Part shown: piece by piece, positions 26,308 through 34,544 of the stretch | How the letters are laid out: every line of letters begins with the position of its first letter | Position numbering within the stretch: position 1 is the first letter of the stretch | Assembly: GCF_052180275.1 (NCBI RefSeq) | Contig: NZ_CP197465.1 | Coordinates: 5,952,001-6,016,000, forward strand | Direction: 5' to 3' | Origin: Kumtagia sp052180275 | GTDB lineage: Bacteria; Pseudomonadota; Alphaproteobacteria; Rhizobiales; Rhizobiaceae | Length of the DNA: 64,000 bases | The notes under the pieces: model-generated | Databases searched by the model: none | The model's input: only the letters and a program-made list of their open reading frames with translations | What the model was told of the DNA's origin: nothing | Position numbers and translations under genes: made by a program

Positions 26308-26859
26308 TCATTGCAGGCCGCCCGTTCCGAGGAACAGCGTCCAGCGCTCGGTCTTCTGCGTGTCGACCTCGAAGAACGGCGCCGCCTTGTGGCCGCGCGT
26401 CCAGCACTCCTTGTCGCCGCGTATGATGAAGCGGCGCGTGCCGATGCACATCGAGGTCGAGCCGTTGAGCAGCGGCTGGCCGAACACATCGGTGGCGTAG
26501 ATGTAGATATATCGGTTCGTCAGTTCGTCGCGAATGACATTGACGCACTGGTTGGCGCCGACCGTCCACCAGCCCTCTGTCTGCCAGAAGGCGTCGGCCG
26601 CCTCCTGCACCTCCTGCCCGACCGCGAGATTGACGACGTCGAGCGTCTGGTTGCACACCGTGAACTCGGCCCGGGCAGTTCCGCCGAGGAACAGGGTCAG
26701 GAAAACGGCGAGGAAAGCTGCCGCGAACCAGTTTGCCTTGTGCGCACGATCCCGTTCCACCTGCAGCCTCGCAGCAATACCTGGCAACCCTACAAGCCGG
26801 TAAAGGAATATCCAATCGGCCGGACTTTTTTTTGACATCGACCGCCGTCTTAACTTCAA
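26308..26859 (-). CDS. DUF1036 exported protein
   Basis: Exported protein of the DUF1036 family, recognised by FTVCNQTLDVVNLAVGQ, GWWTVGANQCVNVI, IYIYATDVFG and CIGTRRFIIRG followed by a last Cys in KECWTRG. Four cysteines in the mature part suggest two disulphides. The function of the family is unknown. The start is uncertain: ATG 26859 and ATG 26838 put 40-50 residues before the hydrophobic signal segment (ANWFAAAFLAVFLTLFLGG), whereas a GTG at 26760 behind GAGG gives a classical signal peptide and about 150 residues. It is followed 32 bp later by the M23/transglycosylase gene on the same strand and is divergent from the next operon. Confidence 0.8.
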   Translation of the reverse strand: MKLRRRSMSKKSPADWIFLYRLVGLPGIAARLQVERDRAHKANWFAAAFLAVFLTLFLGGTARAEFTVCNQTLDVVNLAVGQEVQEAADAFWQTEGWWTVGANQCVNVIRDELTNRYIYIYATDVFGQPLLNGSTSMCIGTRRFIIRGDKECWTRGHKAAPFFEVDTQKTERWTLFLGTGGLQ

Positions 26860-26982
26860 ATGGTTTCGGGCACGGCTTTCCTTCCATCCATCGGCGCTCG
26901 ATGCTGGACTAATCCACGCGAGGGTTTAATTTCGCGGACGGGTTGGCGCAAAAGGCGCCAAGGACTGGCGGAGTGAAGAATC

Positions 26983-27414
26983 ATGGCGTCGAAGACGACG
27001 GGAAAGATCATTTTGGCGGCAGCGGCTTTCGGGCTGTCCGCCACCACGATGGGATGGGCGCAGGAACGGTCGATCTCGATCGAACTCAACGACGCGAGCA
27101 ATGTGGACGGCGCCTGCCGCCTGGTGTTCGTGGCGGTCAACAAGAGCGGCGTCGTGCTGGACAAGACATCCTATGACGTCGTCACGTTCGACGCGACCGG
27201 AAAGGTCGGCAAGTCGCTCACCTTCCAGTTCGGCCGGCTGCCGGTCGGCAAGACCAAGGTGGTGCAGTTCGACCTGCCAGGGCAAGCCTGCGACACGATC
27301 TCGCGGCTGCTGGTCAACGACATCTCCGAATGTTCGGTCGACGGCAAGGCGTCCGACACCTGCATCGACGCGCTGGCGACCACCACGCGCACCACGATCG
27401 AGTTCGGCCTGTGA
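26983..27414 (+). CDS. Four-cysteine periplasmic protein at the head of the ExbB/ExbD operon
   Basis: 143 residues with a signal peptide (SKTTGKIILAAAAFGLSATT, cleavage likely after WAQ). The mature protein is beta-rich with four cysteines (GACRLVF, GQACDTISR, ISECSVDG, DTCIDAL), probably two disulphides, and no recognised domain. The opening RSISIELNDASNVDGACRLV resembles small beta-sandwich periplasmic proteins. It precedes the ExbB-like gene by 40 bp on the same strand, so it is likely an accessory or sensor subunit of that complex. It is divergent from the DUF1036 gene, which encodes another four-Cys exported protein. Confidence 0.7.
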   Translation: MASKTTGKIILAAAAFGLSATTMGWAQERSISIELNDASNVDGACRLVFVAVNKSGVVLDKTSYDVVTFDATGKVGKSLTFQFGRLPVGKTKVVQFDLPGQACDTISRLLVNDISECSVDGKASDTCIDALATTTRTTIEFGL

Positions 27415-27454
27415 GTTTCACGCAGGCCGACACTGCCGGCGCCGGGCGAGCCAG

Positions 27455-28162
27455 ATGATTCAGGTGCTCACCGAACAGTTGTCTTCGTCGGGCGGGCCGG
27501 TGCTGGTCGCGCTGCTCGCCGTTTCGATCGCGGCCGTCACCATCTCGATCTTCAAGGCGCTGCAATTCGCGCGCATGGGCGTGGGCCGCACCGCCGGCAC
27601 GGAGGCGGCGCTCACGCGCTGGGCGAATGGCGAGTTCGACGATGCCGTCCGCCGCGCCCGCGCCGACAAATCGCCGGCTTCGGCGGCAGTCGCCGGCGCG
27701 ATGATCTCGCTGCTCAACTATCCGGCCGACCGCGACAGGGCGCGCGAGGTCGCGGCGCATGTCGCGCTGCACCATCTCAACACCATGTCGAAGCACCTGC
27801 GTTTTCTGGAAACCGTGGCGCAGGCCGCCCCCATGCTCGGCCTGCTCGGCACTGTCATCGGCATGATCTCGGCCTTCGGCGAATTGTCGGCTAAGGGGGG
27901 CGCCATTGATCCGTCGGCGCTCGCCGGCGGCATATGGGTGGCGCTGATCACCACCGCGGCCGGGCTTTCGGTGGCGATCCCGGTGTATTTTCTGTCCATG
28001 TGGTTCGAGGCGCGAGTCGACCACGAGCGGTCCTACATGGAAGCGGCGATCGCCAAGACGCTGTTCAGCATCGCGCCTGTCGAGCCGACCGAGGTGGAGC
28101 CGGTCGCCGAGATCTCCTACGGCCTGCCGCGCGCCACCGTTCCTGCGTCGCTCGGAGGATAG
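27455..28162 (+). CDS. MotA/TolQ/ExbB-family proton channel subunit
   Basis: 235 residues beginning MIQVLTEQLSSSGG; this ATG gives the normal N-terminal periplasmic tip, whereas the longer open frame upstream overlaps the previous gene. Three membrane helices: about 12-35 (LVALLAVSIAAVTISIFKAL), about 125-150 (APMLGLLGTVIGMISAF) and about 160-185 (WVALITTAAGLSVAIPVYFL). The pore Thr residues in GLLGTVIGM and ALITTAAGLSVAIP are as in ExbB/TolQ, so proton conduction looks intact. It forms the pentameric channel that would hold a dimer of the ExbD-like proteins encoded next. The gap to the first exbD-like gene is 3 bp. Confidence 0.9.
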   Translation: MIQVLTEQLSSSGGPVLVALLAVSIAAVTISIFKALQFARMGVGRTAGTEAALTRWANGEFDDAVRRARADKSPASAAVAGAMISLLNYPADRDRAREVAAHVALHHLNTMSKHLRFLETVAQAAPMLGLLGTVIGMISAFGELSAKGGAIDPSALAGGIWVALITTAAGLSVAIPVYFLSMWFEARVDHERSYMEAAIAKTLFSIAPVEPTEVEPVAEISYGLPRATVPASLGG

Positions 28163-28165
28163 GCC

Positions 28166-28606
28166 TTGGCCGATCACACGGGCACCATCCTGCCGAAACA
28201 TGTCCGGCGCCGGCGCCCGTCCTTCGTGCTGACGTCGCTGATCGACGTGATCTTCCTGCTCGTCATCTTCTTCATGGTCTCCTCGCAGATCGTGCCCTAT
28301 TCGCTGCTGCCGCTCGGCCCGATCGCCGCCGAGGGCGGCCAACGCGAGCCGGCCGCGGCTGAAAGCGCGACGCCGCCCGTCGCGGTCCGCATCCTGGCGG
28401 GGCGCATCATGATCGGCGGCGAGAGCATGCCGCTGTCGGAGGTCGCCGAGAGACTGAAATTGCTGAAGTCGAGCGGCATCACCGCGGTCCTGCTGACGCC
28501 CAGCGCCACCGCCACCGTCCAGGACGTCGTGACGGTGCTGGAAGCGAGCAAGGACGCCGAGATCGCCAGCGTGACCGTGCTCGGCGGGCGGAGCCCCGCT
28601 CCATGA
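28166..28606 (+). CDS. ExbD/TolR-like subunit with the proton-carrying Asp
   Basis: 146 residues from a TTG start 3 bp after the channel gene. A short basic cytoplasmic tail (KHVRRRRPSF) precedes one membrane helix with LTSLIDVIFLLVIFFMVSS. Asp27 occupies the position of the essential proton-binding Asp of ExbD and TolR. The periplasmic domain (about 50-146) carries the VRILAGRIMIGGESMPLSEV and TVLEASKDAEIASVTVLGG strands of the ExbD/TolR fold. It overlaps the next exbD-like gene by 4 bp, so the two are made in step. No adjacent TonB-dependent receptor is seen. Confidence 0.88.
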   Translation: MADHTGTILPKHVRRRRPSFVLTSLIDVIFLLVIFFMVSSQIVPYSLLPLGPIAAEGGQREPAAAESATPPVAVRILAGRIMIGGESMPLSEVAERLKLLKSSGITAVLLTPSATATVQDVVTVLEASKDAEIASVTVLGGRSPAP

Positions 28607-29031
28607 AGATCATCCCGCTTCCCGCGCCGAGACGGCACAACGATTTCACGCTGGCGATGATCAACATCGTCTTCCTGCTCCTGCTGTTCTTTCTGACCAC
28701 CGGCAGCCTGATCAATCCCGAGGAAAAGCAGTCGACCATTCCCTTCACCCGCAACCTGCCGCTGGAACGGCTGCCGCGTCCCTTGCTGCTGATGGAGGGC
28801 GATGGCTCCCTGTTCCTCGACGGGCGCGCCATTTCGCGGGACGGCCTGGTCGAAGCAGCCCGCGCGGCCATCGACGCGACCGGCCGACCCGAAACGCCGC
28901 TCAGCCTGCTGGCGCAGCGCGACATGGCGGCCTCGGGACTGCTCAATATCGCCGAAACCTTGCGGGCGGCCGGACTGGGCCTACAGATCGTCACGCTCCG
29001 CGAGCCGGCCGAGGCCGGCGCGGTACCATGA
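28603..29031 (+). CDS. ExbD/TolR-like subunit with Asn in place of the proton-carrying Asp
   Basis: 142 residues. The membrane helix reads HNDFTLAMINIVFLLLLFFL; aligned with the first ExbD-like protein (LIDVIFLL), Asn21 (codon AAC at 28663-28665) replaces the essential Asp, while the rest of the helix is well kept. The periplasmic part ends with a region (TLRAAGLGLQIVTLREPAE) like the ExbD/TolR fold. A subunit that cannot cycle a proton but still pairs with the first one would give an asymmetric rotor. It is coupled on both sides by ATGA overlaps (28603-28606 and 29028-29031). Sequencing error is unlikely, since the change lies in an intact reading frame. Confidence 0.85.
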   Translation: MKIIPLPAPRRHNDFTLAMINIVFLLLLFFLTTGSLINPEEKQSTIPFTRNLPLERLPRPLLLMEGDGSLFLDGRAISRDGLVEAARAAIDATGRPETPLSLLAQRDMAASGLLNIAETLRAAGLGLQIVTLREPAEAGAVP

Positions 29032-30866
29032 GCGCCGCCTCGCCCTTCAGCTTCTGGGCGATTGCCGCTGCCGGCTCGGTGGCGCTGCACGGCGCGCTCG
29101 GCATGGCGCTCTACGCCATGCCGATGCCGGAGAAGAAGAAACCCAGCTATACCGAGATCGACATCGCCACCTTGGCCGCAGGCGGCGCTCCGCAACTCGC
29201 CACGCCGGAGAACGTATCGATCATCGACGCCGGACAACCTGCCCTCCTGGTGCAGCCTCAGGCTTCGACACTGGCAGCGAAAGAGGCAGGCACAGCGGCG
29301 GAGGCTGTCCGCGCACAGCCTGTCGAGGCGCGCGCGCCGGAGACCTCTCCCAGCGAGAAAGCTGCGCCAGAGGCAATTGTCCCGCCGAGCCTGGGTGGCG
29401 ATGTGATTGCGCCCAAAATAGATACGGCCGCGACGCCCATCCCCAATGCCGCCGAAATGACCGTCGCAGCCACCGAAACCGCCCCGGACACAGCGGAAAA
29501 TGTCCAGGAAACGGAGGCTGCGACGGCGAGCGATGCCGCGCCGGTCATGCCGGAATCACCCTCGGACACAACAGTCGCCGCCTCGCCGGCGGAAACCAGC
29601 GAGAGCGCGGCGAAATCGACCCGCGAAACAGTGGCCGTCGCGGGCGTCGAGCCGGCGGCACCGCTCTTGCCCACGGTTTCGGAAGCCGCGCCGAAAGCGT
29701 CCGAGACCATCGACGCAATAGCCTCGATCAATCCCGCGACGCCGTCGATCGCGGCCAACCCCACGACGGAAACCGTCGAGACTGTCAGTCCGATTGCGCC
29801 GCAGGTGGGAACGCAGCCGCTTTCAGCGCATGCGGAATATGCTGAAACCCCGACCAGTGACGCTCTCAGCGTGTCGAATACAATTGCCCCGACGGCTCAA
29901 GCGGCCCCATTGGCCGCGACCAACCGCGTGAGCGAAGCTTTGAAGACCGCCACGCCGGCGGTTCCGCTCGTGAAGACGCCACCACGTTCTGAACAGCCCG
30001 TGGCGACGTCGACGGGCACCCCAATCGTCGCGGTAGCGCCGGTTGCAACGCCCTCCGGCGGAACGGCAACCGGAGCGGCTGGCGTTGCCAGCGCAATACG
30101 TCCAACCGAAAGCGCTGCTCCGCTGGGATCGACAGGCGTAGCGGGCGTGACGAACAGTCCCGCGGTCGCGCCGGCAGCGACCGTCGTCGCCCTGCTTCCG
30201 CGGCCTGATGTGCTGACCGACGGAGAGGTCACGGACGGACCGACATCGGGAACGCTGCGTGTCGCCGAGTTCCTTGTGACCCACAAAGGCGACGATTGCA
30301 TGCTGGCGCTGCCGGCGAGCATCAGCCCGACACAGGCGTCGATCCAGGCCTACGCGGTCGCCCCCGAAATGGTGGCGAGGCTGGGCACGGAATATGAGCG
30401 GATCTCCGGCTTCACGCTCGAGGCGGATACGCGGACGGTGTCGGCGGCCCAATGCGGAGCCCTGGCCTTCGCCAGAAACCTCGCACAATATCCGAACTTC
30501 CCTCTGCGCGTCACCCTGGACGAGCCCTCGATCGAAAGCGGGCATGACCTTTCCGGCATTATCTCCGGCCTGCGCAAGGACACGCTCTACCTGATGGTCG
30601 TCGACGACGATGGCAAGGCCGAACTCGTCGGCTCCTATTCCGGCCAGCGCGGACCGCTGATGCCCTTCGCCGCGCCGATGACGCTGACGGACGGGCCGGT
30701 CTCCGCGGTGCAATTGCTCGTCGCCATCGCCTCGGACGGCCCGTTGAAAACCATCCCGACCCGGCCAGGAATGCCGGCGGAACAATATTTTTCGAAGCTC
30801 GCCACGGAAATCATCACCGGCAACCGCTCCATCGCCTACGGCATAACCTCGTTCGTCGTGCGGTAG
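29028..30866 (+). CDS. TonB-like transducer with a C-terminal domain shared with the T6SS kinase
   Basis: 612 residues. One N-terminal membrane helix (about 6-33, FSFWAIAAAGSVALHGALGM, with the His found in TonB-type helices) is followed by a very long Ala/Thr/Pro/Ser-rich spacer (about 45-400) that could span the periplasm. The C-terminal domain (about 409-612) has no TonB_C features. It contains two cysteines (KGDDCMLAL and AAQCGALAF) and the strand DTLYLMVVDDDGKAELV. The same layout (GGDCFYAT, PKQCPVTAF, QTYLLLIDHDGIAHNL) occurs in the periplasmic C-terminus of the PpkA-like kinase encoded convergently. It is the last gene of the ExbB-ExbD-ExbD operon. It is probably the force-transmitting partner; its target is unknown. 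Confidence 0.8.
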   Translation: MSAASPFSFWAIAAAGSVALHGALGMALYAMPMPEKKKPSYTEIDIATLAAGGAPQLATPENVSIIDAGQPALLVQPQASTLAAKEAGTAAEAVRAQPVEARAPETSPSEKAAPEAIVPPSLGGDVIAPKIDTAATPIPNAAEMTVAATETAPDTAENVQETEAATASDAAPVMPESPSDTTVAASPAETSESAAKSTRETVAVAGVEPAAPLLPTVSEAAPKASETIDAIASINPATPSIAANPTTETVETVSPIAPQVGTQPLSAHAEYAETPTSDALSVSNTIAPTAQAAPLAATNRVSEALKTATPAVPLVKTPPRSEQPVATSTGTPIVAVAPVATPSGGTATGAAGVASAIRPTESAAPLGSTGVAGVTNSPAVAPAATVVALLPRPDVLTDGEVTDGPTSGTLRVAEFLVTHKGDDCMLALPASISPTQASIQAYAVAPEMVARLGTEYERISGFTLEADTRTVSAAQCGALAFARNLAQYPNFPLRVTLDEPSIESGHDLSGIISGLRKDTLYLMVVDDDGKAELVGSYSGQRGPLMPFAAPMTLTDGPVSAVQLLVAIASDGPLKTIPTRPGMPAEQYFSKLATEIITGNRSIAYGITSFVVR

Positions 30867-30892
30867 AGCGAGAAATAATCTTATATCGCTCT
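30865..30892. terminator. Bidirectional hairpin between the TonB-like and kinase genes
   Basis: AGAGCGA (30865-30871) pairs with TCGCTCT (30886-30892) across a 14-base AT-rich loop. It fills the 28-bp gap between the two convergent stop codons and reads as a terminator from either side. Confidence 0.45.
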
Positions 30893-30894
30893 TG

Positions 30895-33051
30895 CTACCC
30901 GCGGATGCGAAAATAGCGGGCTGTGGCGGCCGCATCCATCTGCTTCGAGCCCACCTCGTCCACGATGCGCGGCAGAAGTTCGGAGGCCGGGATCGGATCG
31001 GTGATCTTCATCGCGTCGAGCGGCTGGGACGTCGCGAAGGCGAGTAGCACCTCTGGAACCGGGCTCTTGTCGCCATCCTTGTCGGCGCCGAGGCCAAGCG
31101 CGATGCTGAACTTCGCGATGTCGCCCTGACGCTGCAGGATACGGTCCAGATTGTGCGCGATGCCGTCATGGTCGATCAGCAGCAGATAGGTCTGCCGCGA
31201 GGGCAGCATCTGTACCTCGCCGCTCATCGGATCGCGGTCGACGAGCTCGTACTTGACCAGTGAAAGGTTGGGCGGATTGCCCGAGCCCTGCGCCATCCGG
31301 CTCAGGAACGCGGTGACCGGGCATTGCTTCGGCCGGATCAGGCGCACGCCGATATCGGGTTCGCTGCGGAAGCGGCCTGTGAAGTCGTTGAGCAGGCTCT
31401 TGAAGGCATCGACACGCTCGCCAAAACCTTCGATCGCGGTCTTCTCGCCATTCACCGAGGTCGCGGTCGCATAGAAACAATCCCCGCCGGAATAGTCCTT
31501 CAGCCAGGCAAGGCGCTCGGCGGCGACATCGACGCCCACCGGCCCGATCGGCGTGTCGGGTTTGATGTCGGGCTTGTTGTCCGGCTGCTGCCCGCTCTGG
31601 CCGGCGTCCTGCTTCTGGCTGTCATCGGTCGTTTCGGGTTTCTGCGTCGTGCCCCCGTCCACCGGCGGTTTTTGCTCCGCATCGGGCTTGGTGGTCACAT
31701 TGTCCGGCTTTTTCTGAACCGTGTCGTCGGTCTTTGGTACGGTCGTGTCCGTATCGGTCGTCTTCTTGTCTGCGTCGGGTTTTCCGTCCGGCAGCTTTTC
31801 CTTGTCTTCGAGCGGCGGCAAGGCCGGCCCTGGGCGAAAGCCGTCGAGGAGACCGCCATACCAGGCGCCGCCGGCAGCACTCGCCACCACCGCCAGCACG
31901 GCGACGGCGATCAGGCCGCCGCCGGATCGGCCACGGCGATGCTCGGTCGACGACGGCGCCTGCGCCCGCGGCAGCAGTTCGGGTATCGCGATCTTGGCCG
32001 GCCCGAGATAGGGACCGAACGGGCTTTCGCTCGACGGCTCGCTGGCGGCAGGGGCGATCGCCGTCGCCACGGCCTCGGGCGACGGACCGGCCCGCGTCAG
32101 CGACGGTATCTCGGTTTCCCCGCCGATGCGAACCGCCGGCGCCACCGGCGGGATGGTCGCCGTGAATGTCGGCTCGCTCGGCCACGTCGCTTCACGCCTG
32201 GGTGCGACAAGCTCCCCCAGCTCGGCCATGCCCGCCGGCCGATTGCGCGGGTCCGGCTGCAACATCGCTTCCAGAACGGCCCGCAGACCGGGTTCGACCG
32301 CCGACAGATCGGGAACGACGCGCCGTTTTTCGATCACCTCGACCTGGCTGCCGCTCATGTCGAGCGGCCGGCCGAGCAGCACGGCCGCCATCACCAGGCC
32401 AAGGCTGTAGATGTCGGATTTCTCGGTGACCTCCGCCCCGTACATGCCAAGCTGTTCGGGGGAAACGAAATTGTATTTTCCGGCGAACACCCCGCCGAGC
32501 AGCGTCTCGCCACCGACCGTCGCCGAACGCGCGATGCCGAAATCGATGATCTTGGCCCGTTCGACCTTGCCGCCAGGTAGGATGATGTTGTCGGGCGAAA
32601 GGTCGCGGTGGATGATGCCGGCCTCATGGGCCGCGGCCAGGCCGGACGCAAGCCTTGAAAGCAGCACGCGCGCTTCGGCTGGTGCCATCGGACCTTGTTC
32701 GAACATGTCCACAAGCGACAGGCCGTCGACGAACTCCATGGCGAGATACGGCCTGCCGATCGCCTGGTCGATCGCGAAGACATGGTAGCGGACGATCGCC
32801 GCGTGCGAGAGGTGGTTGAGGATCGACGCTTCCTTGCGGAACAGCGACAGGATCATGGCGTCGCGCGCGAACTCCGGCAGCACGATCTTGATCGCCACCG
32901 GATCGCCGGTCTGGATGTTGTGGCCCCGAAACACCTCGCCCATGCCGCCGGCGGCGATGCGCTCGTCGAGTTCGTAAGTGCCGCTGAGTTGGGTGCCGAC
33001 CGCGACGCTTTCCGGCAGCGCCATCAGCATGGTCTTCTCGTCAGCCGCCAT
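30895..33051 (-). CDS. ppkA: PpkA-type transmembrane Ser/Thr protein kinase of the T6SS
   Basis: Phosphorylates the FHA protein to activate the T6SS in the threonine-phosphorylation pathway. 718 residues from ATG 33051, which overlaps the end of pppA by 11 bp. The kinase domain (about 26-290) is complete: Gly-rich IAAGGMGEVF, VAIKIV Lys, catalytic HRDLSPDN (about 146), IIDFGIARS (about 167), SPEQ and DIYSLGLVM. After a Pro/Ala linker comes one membrane helix (about 379-400), then a Lys/Asp/Thr-rich periplasmic stretch and a C-terminal domain (about 505-718) with two cysteines (GGDCFYA, KQCPVTAF). That last domain resembles the C-terminus of the TonB-like protein encoded next to it, not a von Willebrand domain as in Pseudomonas PpkA. 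It ends the tssK-tssL-tssM-tagF-pppA-ppkA unit. Confidence 0.9.
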   Translation of the reverse strand: MAADEKTMLMALPESVAVGTQLSGTYELDERIAAGGMGEVFRGHNIQTGDPVAIKIVLPEFARDAMILSLFRKEASILNHLSHAAIVRYHVFAIDQAIGRPYLAMEFVDGLSLVDMFEQGPMAPAEARVLLSRLASGLAAAHEAGIIHRDLSPDNIILPGGKVERAKIIDFGIARSATVGGETLLGGVFAGKYNFVSPEQLGMYGAEVTEKSDIYSLGLVMAAVLLGRPLDMSGSQVEVIEKRRVVPDLSAVEPGLRAVLEAMLQPDPRNRPAGMAELGELVAPRREATWPSEPTFTATIPPVAPAVRIGGETEIPSLTRAGPSPEAVATAIAPAASEPSSESPFGPYLGPAKIAIPELLPRAQAPSSTEHRRGRSGGGLIAVAVLAVVASAAGGAWYGGLLDGFRPGPALPPLEDKEKLPDGKPDADKKTTDTDTTVPKTDDTVQKKPDNVTTKPDAEQKPPVDGGTTQKPETTDDSQKQDAGQSGQQPDNKPDIKPDTPIGPVGVDVAAERLAWLKDYSGGDCFYATATSVNGEKTAIEGFGERVDAFKSLLNDFTGRFRSEPDIGVRLIRPKQCPVTAFLSRMAQGSGNPPNLSLVKYELVDRDPMSGEVQMLPSRQTYLLLIDHDGIAHNLDRILQRQGDIAKFSIALGLGADKDGDKSPVPEVLLAFATSQPLDAMKITDPIPASELLPRIVDEVGSKQMDAAATARYFRIRG

Positions 33052-33838
33052 TGGCGATACCCGCTCCGGCGCGCGGCGCAAAGATGCGGCCGTCCTCCGC
33101 GAAGACCGACGCCTCCTGGCACCTGACGACGATGACGGTCACATTGTCGGTGCCGCCTCGCTCCAGCACCATCTCGACCAGCTTGCGGCACGCGGCCTCA
33201 GGCTCGTCCGATATGACCGCGTCGCGGATTTCAGCTTCGCTGGCATGCGCGGTCAGCCCGTCGCTGTTGACGACGAAGACGTCCCCCGGCTGGATGCGGC
33301 CGAGTTCGATGTCGACCGCCACCTCCTCCTCCGCGCCCACCGCCCGCGTGATCACGTTGCGTCGTGGCCAGACGCGGGCTTCCGCCGGGGTGATGACGCC
33401 GCGATCCAGCAGTTCCTGCACTTCGGTATGATCGTGCGAGAGCTGTGTGATCTGCCCGCCCCGCACCAGGTAGACGCGGCTGTCGCCGATCCAGATGCAG
33501 GCGAACTGCCGCTCGAAGGTCAGGAGCGCGGCCACGGTCGAGCCGATCGTGGTGCCGCCACGGGATTGGGCGATCGACCATATCTGCGCGTTGGCGCGGC
33601 CGATGCGGTCCTCGAAGCGGGCGCGCAGGTCCGGTGCGGAACTGGCCACGCCGATGGTCGCCAGATGCTCGACGATGCAGGAGGACGCCACCTCTCCGGC
33701 ATCGTGGCCGCCCATGCCGTCGGCCACCAGCCACAGGCCGCTGCGCGGCGCCATCAGCAGGCGGTCCTCGTTGAGCTCCCGCACCTTGCCGGGATTGCTC
33801 AGGCCGAAACTCTCGAAGCGAATGCCGGGGTCGTTCAC
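33041..33838 (-). CDS. pppA: PP2C-family phosphatase PppA of the T6SS
   Basis: Reverses PpkA phosphorylation and lets the T6SS disassemble. 265 residues with PP2C motifs in order: VRELNEDRLLMAP, WLVADGMGGHDAGEVAS, WIGDSRVYLVRGGQI, LSHDHTEVQELLDRG and GGTDNVTVIVVRCQ. The metal-binding Asp residues in NEDR, ADGMGG and TDN are present. It lies 28 bp after tagF and overlaps ppkA by 11 bp, the usual arrangement of opposing enzymes. Confidence 0.93.
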   Translation of the reverse strand: MNDPGIRFESFGLSNPGKVRELNEDRLLMAPRSGLWLVADGMGGHDAGEVASSCIVEHLATIGVASSAPDLRARFEDRIGRANAQIWSIAQSRGGTTIGSTVAALLTFERQFACIWIGDSRVYLVRGGQITQLSHDHTEVQELLDRGVITPAEARVWPRRNVITRAVGAEEEVAVDIELGRIQPGDVFVVNSDGLTAHASEAEIRDAVISDEPEAACRKLVEMVLERGGTDNVTVIVVRCQEASVFAEDGRIFAPRAGAGIANGG

Positions 33839-33866
33839 GTGTCCTCACCCGCGCTGAGCGCTCTCG

Positions 33867-34538
33867 TCATTCTGTCACAATACGCAGCATGCGCGTATGA
33901 AAATAGGGGTCGGGCAGACCGTTGCGCGCATGCAGCACCGGCCCCCGCTCGTCATTGCCGGGCACCCACCAATAGCTCCTGCCGCGCGCCACCTGCCGAT
34001 AATCATCCTCGAATATGGCGGCAAGAAAGCTCGGCGTGTCGGTGTCCTGGCCAGCGTTCCACAAAGGCCCGCCCTTGAACACGCTACGGCGGGCATTGGG
34101 CGCCAGCCTGTCGAGCGTCGGCGGCGGCAGGCCGGCCAGGACGGAGTCCACGGCGGGCGCAGCACCCTCCTCCAGTACCCCCAGCAGCCTGGCCTCGACG
34201 GCCGAAAACCATTTTTCCTGCGGCGCATAGGAGGGCGGCGGCAGGCTCTCGCCCGCTTCGCAGATGTAGATCGCAAGCAGCGGGAAAAACCGCCCGATGC
34301 CGTCGACGGAGGGCATCAGCGCGCCCGCGCAGTTCGCTCCCAGCACCTCGGCCCCGATCCAGAAGCGCCAGATCGGCGCGACCAGGTAAAGCTCCTCCCA
34401 GCCGCGCCCCAGTTCGCTGCGGCTCGCGGCAACCGCCGTCTGCAGCCAGGTCTCCAGCGGCGAAAGCACGTCTTCGGAAATACCGAAAGAGATGAAGTCG
34501 CGTTTCTGGGGGAGCTTTCCGAACAGACCGAAGCCCAT
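33867..34538 (-). CDS. tagF: TagF post-translational regulator (ImpM)
   Basis: Cytoplasmic repressor or regulator of T6SS assembly that binds the Fha protein in studied systems. 223 residues with the ImpM family pattern: GLFGKLPQKRDFISFGI, WLQTAV, ELYLVAPIWRFWIGAEVLG, GALMPSVDGIGRFFPLLAIY and SYWWVPGND near the end. The N-terminal G-K-L-P-x-x-x-DF motif is diagnostic. It is a free TagF, not fused to pppA as in some rhizobial systems. It lies 6 bp after tssM. Confidence 0.94.
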   Translation of the reverse strand: MGFGLFGKLPQKRDFISFGISEDVLSPLETWLQTAVAASRSELGRGWEELYLVAPIWRFWIGAEVLGANCAGALMPSVDGIGRFFPLLAIYICEAGESLPPPSYAPQEKWFSAVEARLLGVLEEGAAPAVDSVLAGLPPPTLDRLAPNARRSVFKGGPLWNAGQDTDTPSFLAAIFEDDYRQVARGRSYWWVPGNDERGPVLHARNGLPDPYFHTRMLRIVTE

Positions 34539-34544
34539 CTCGCG

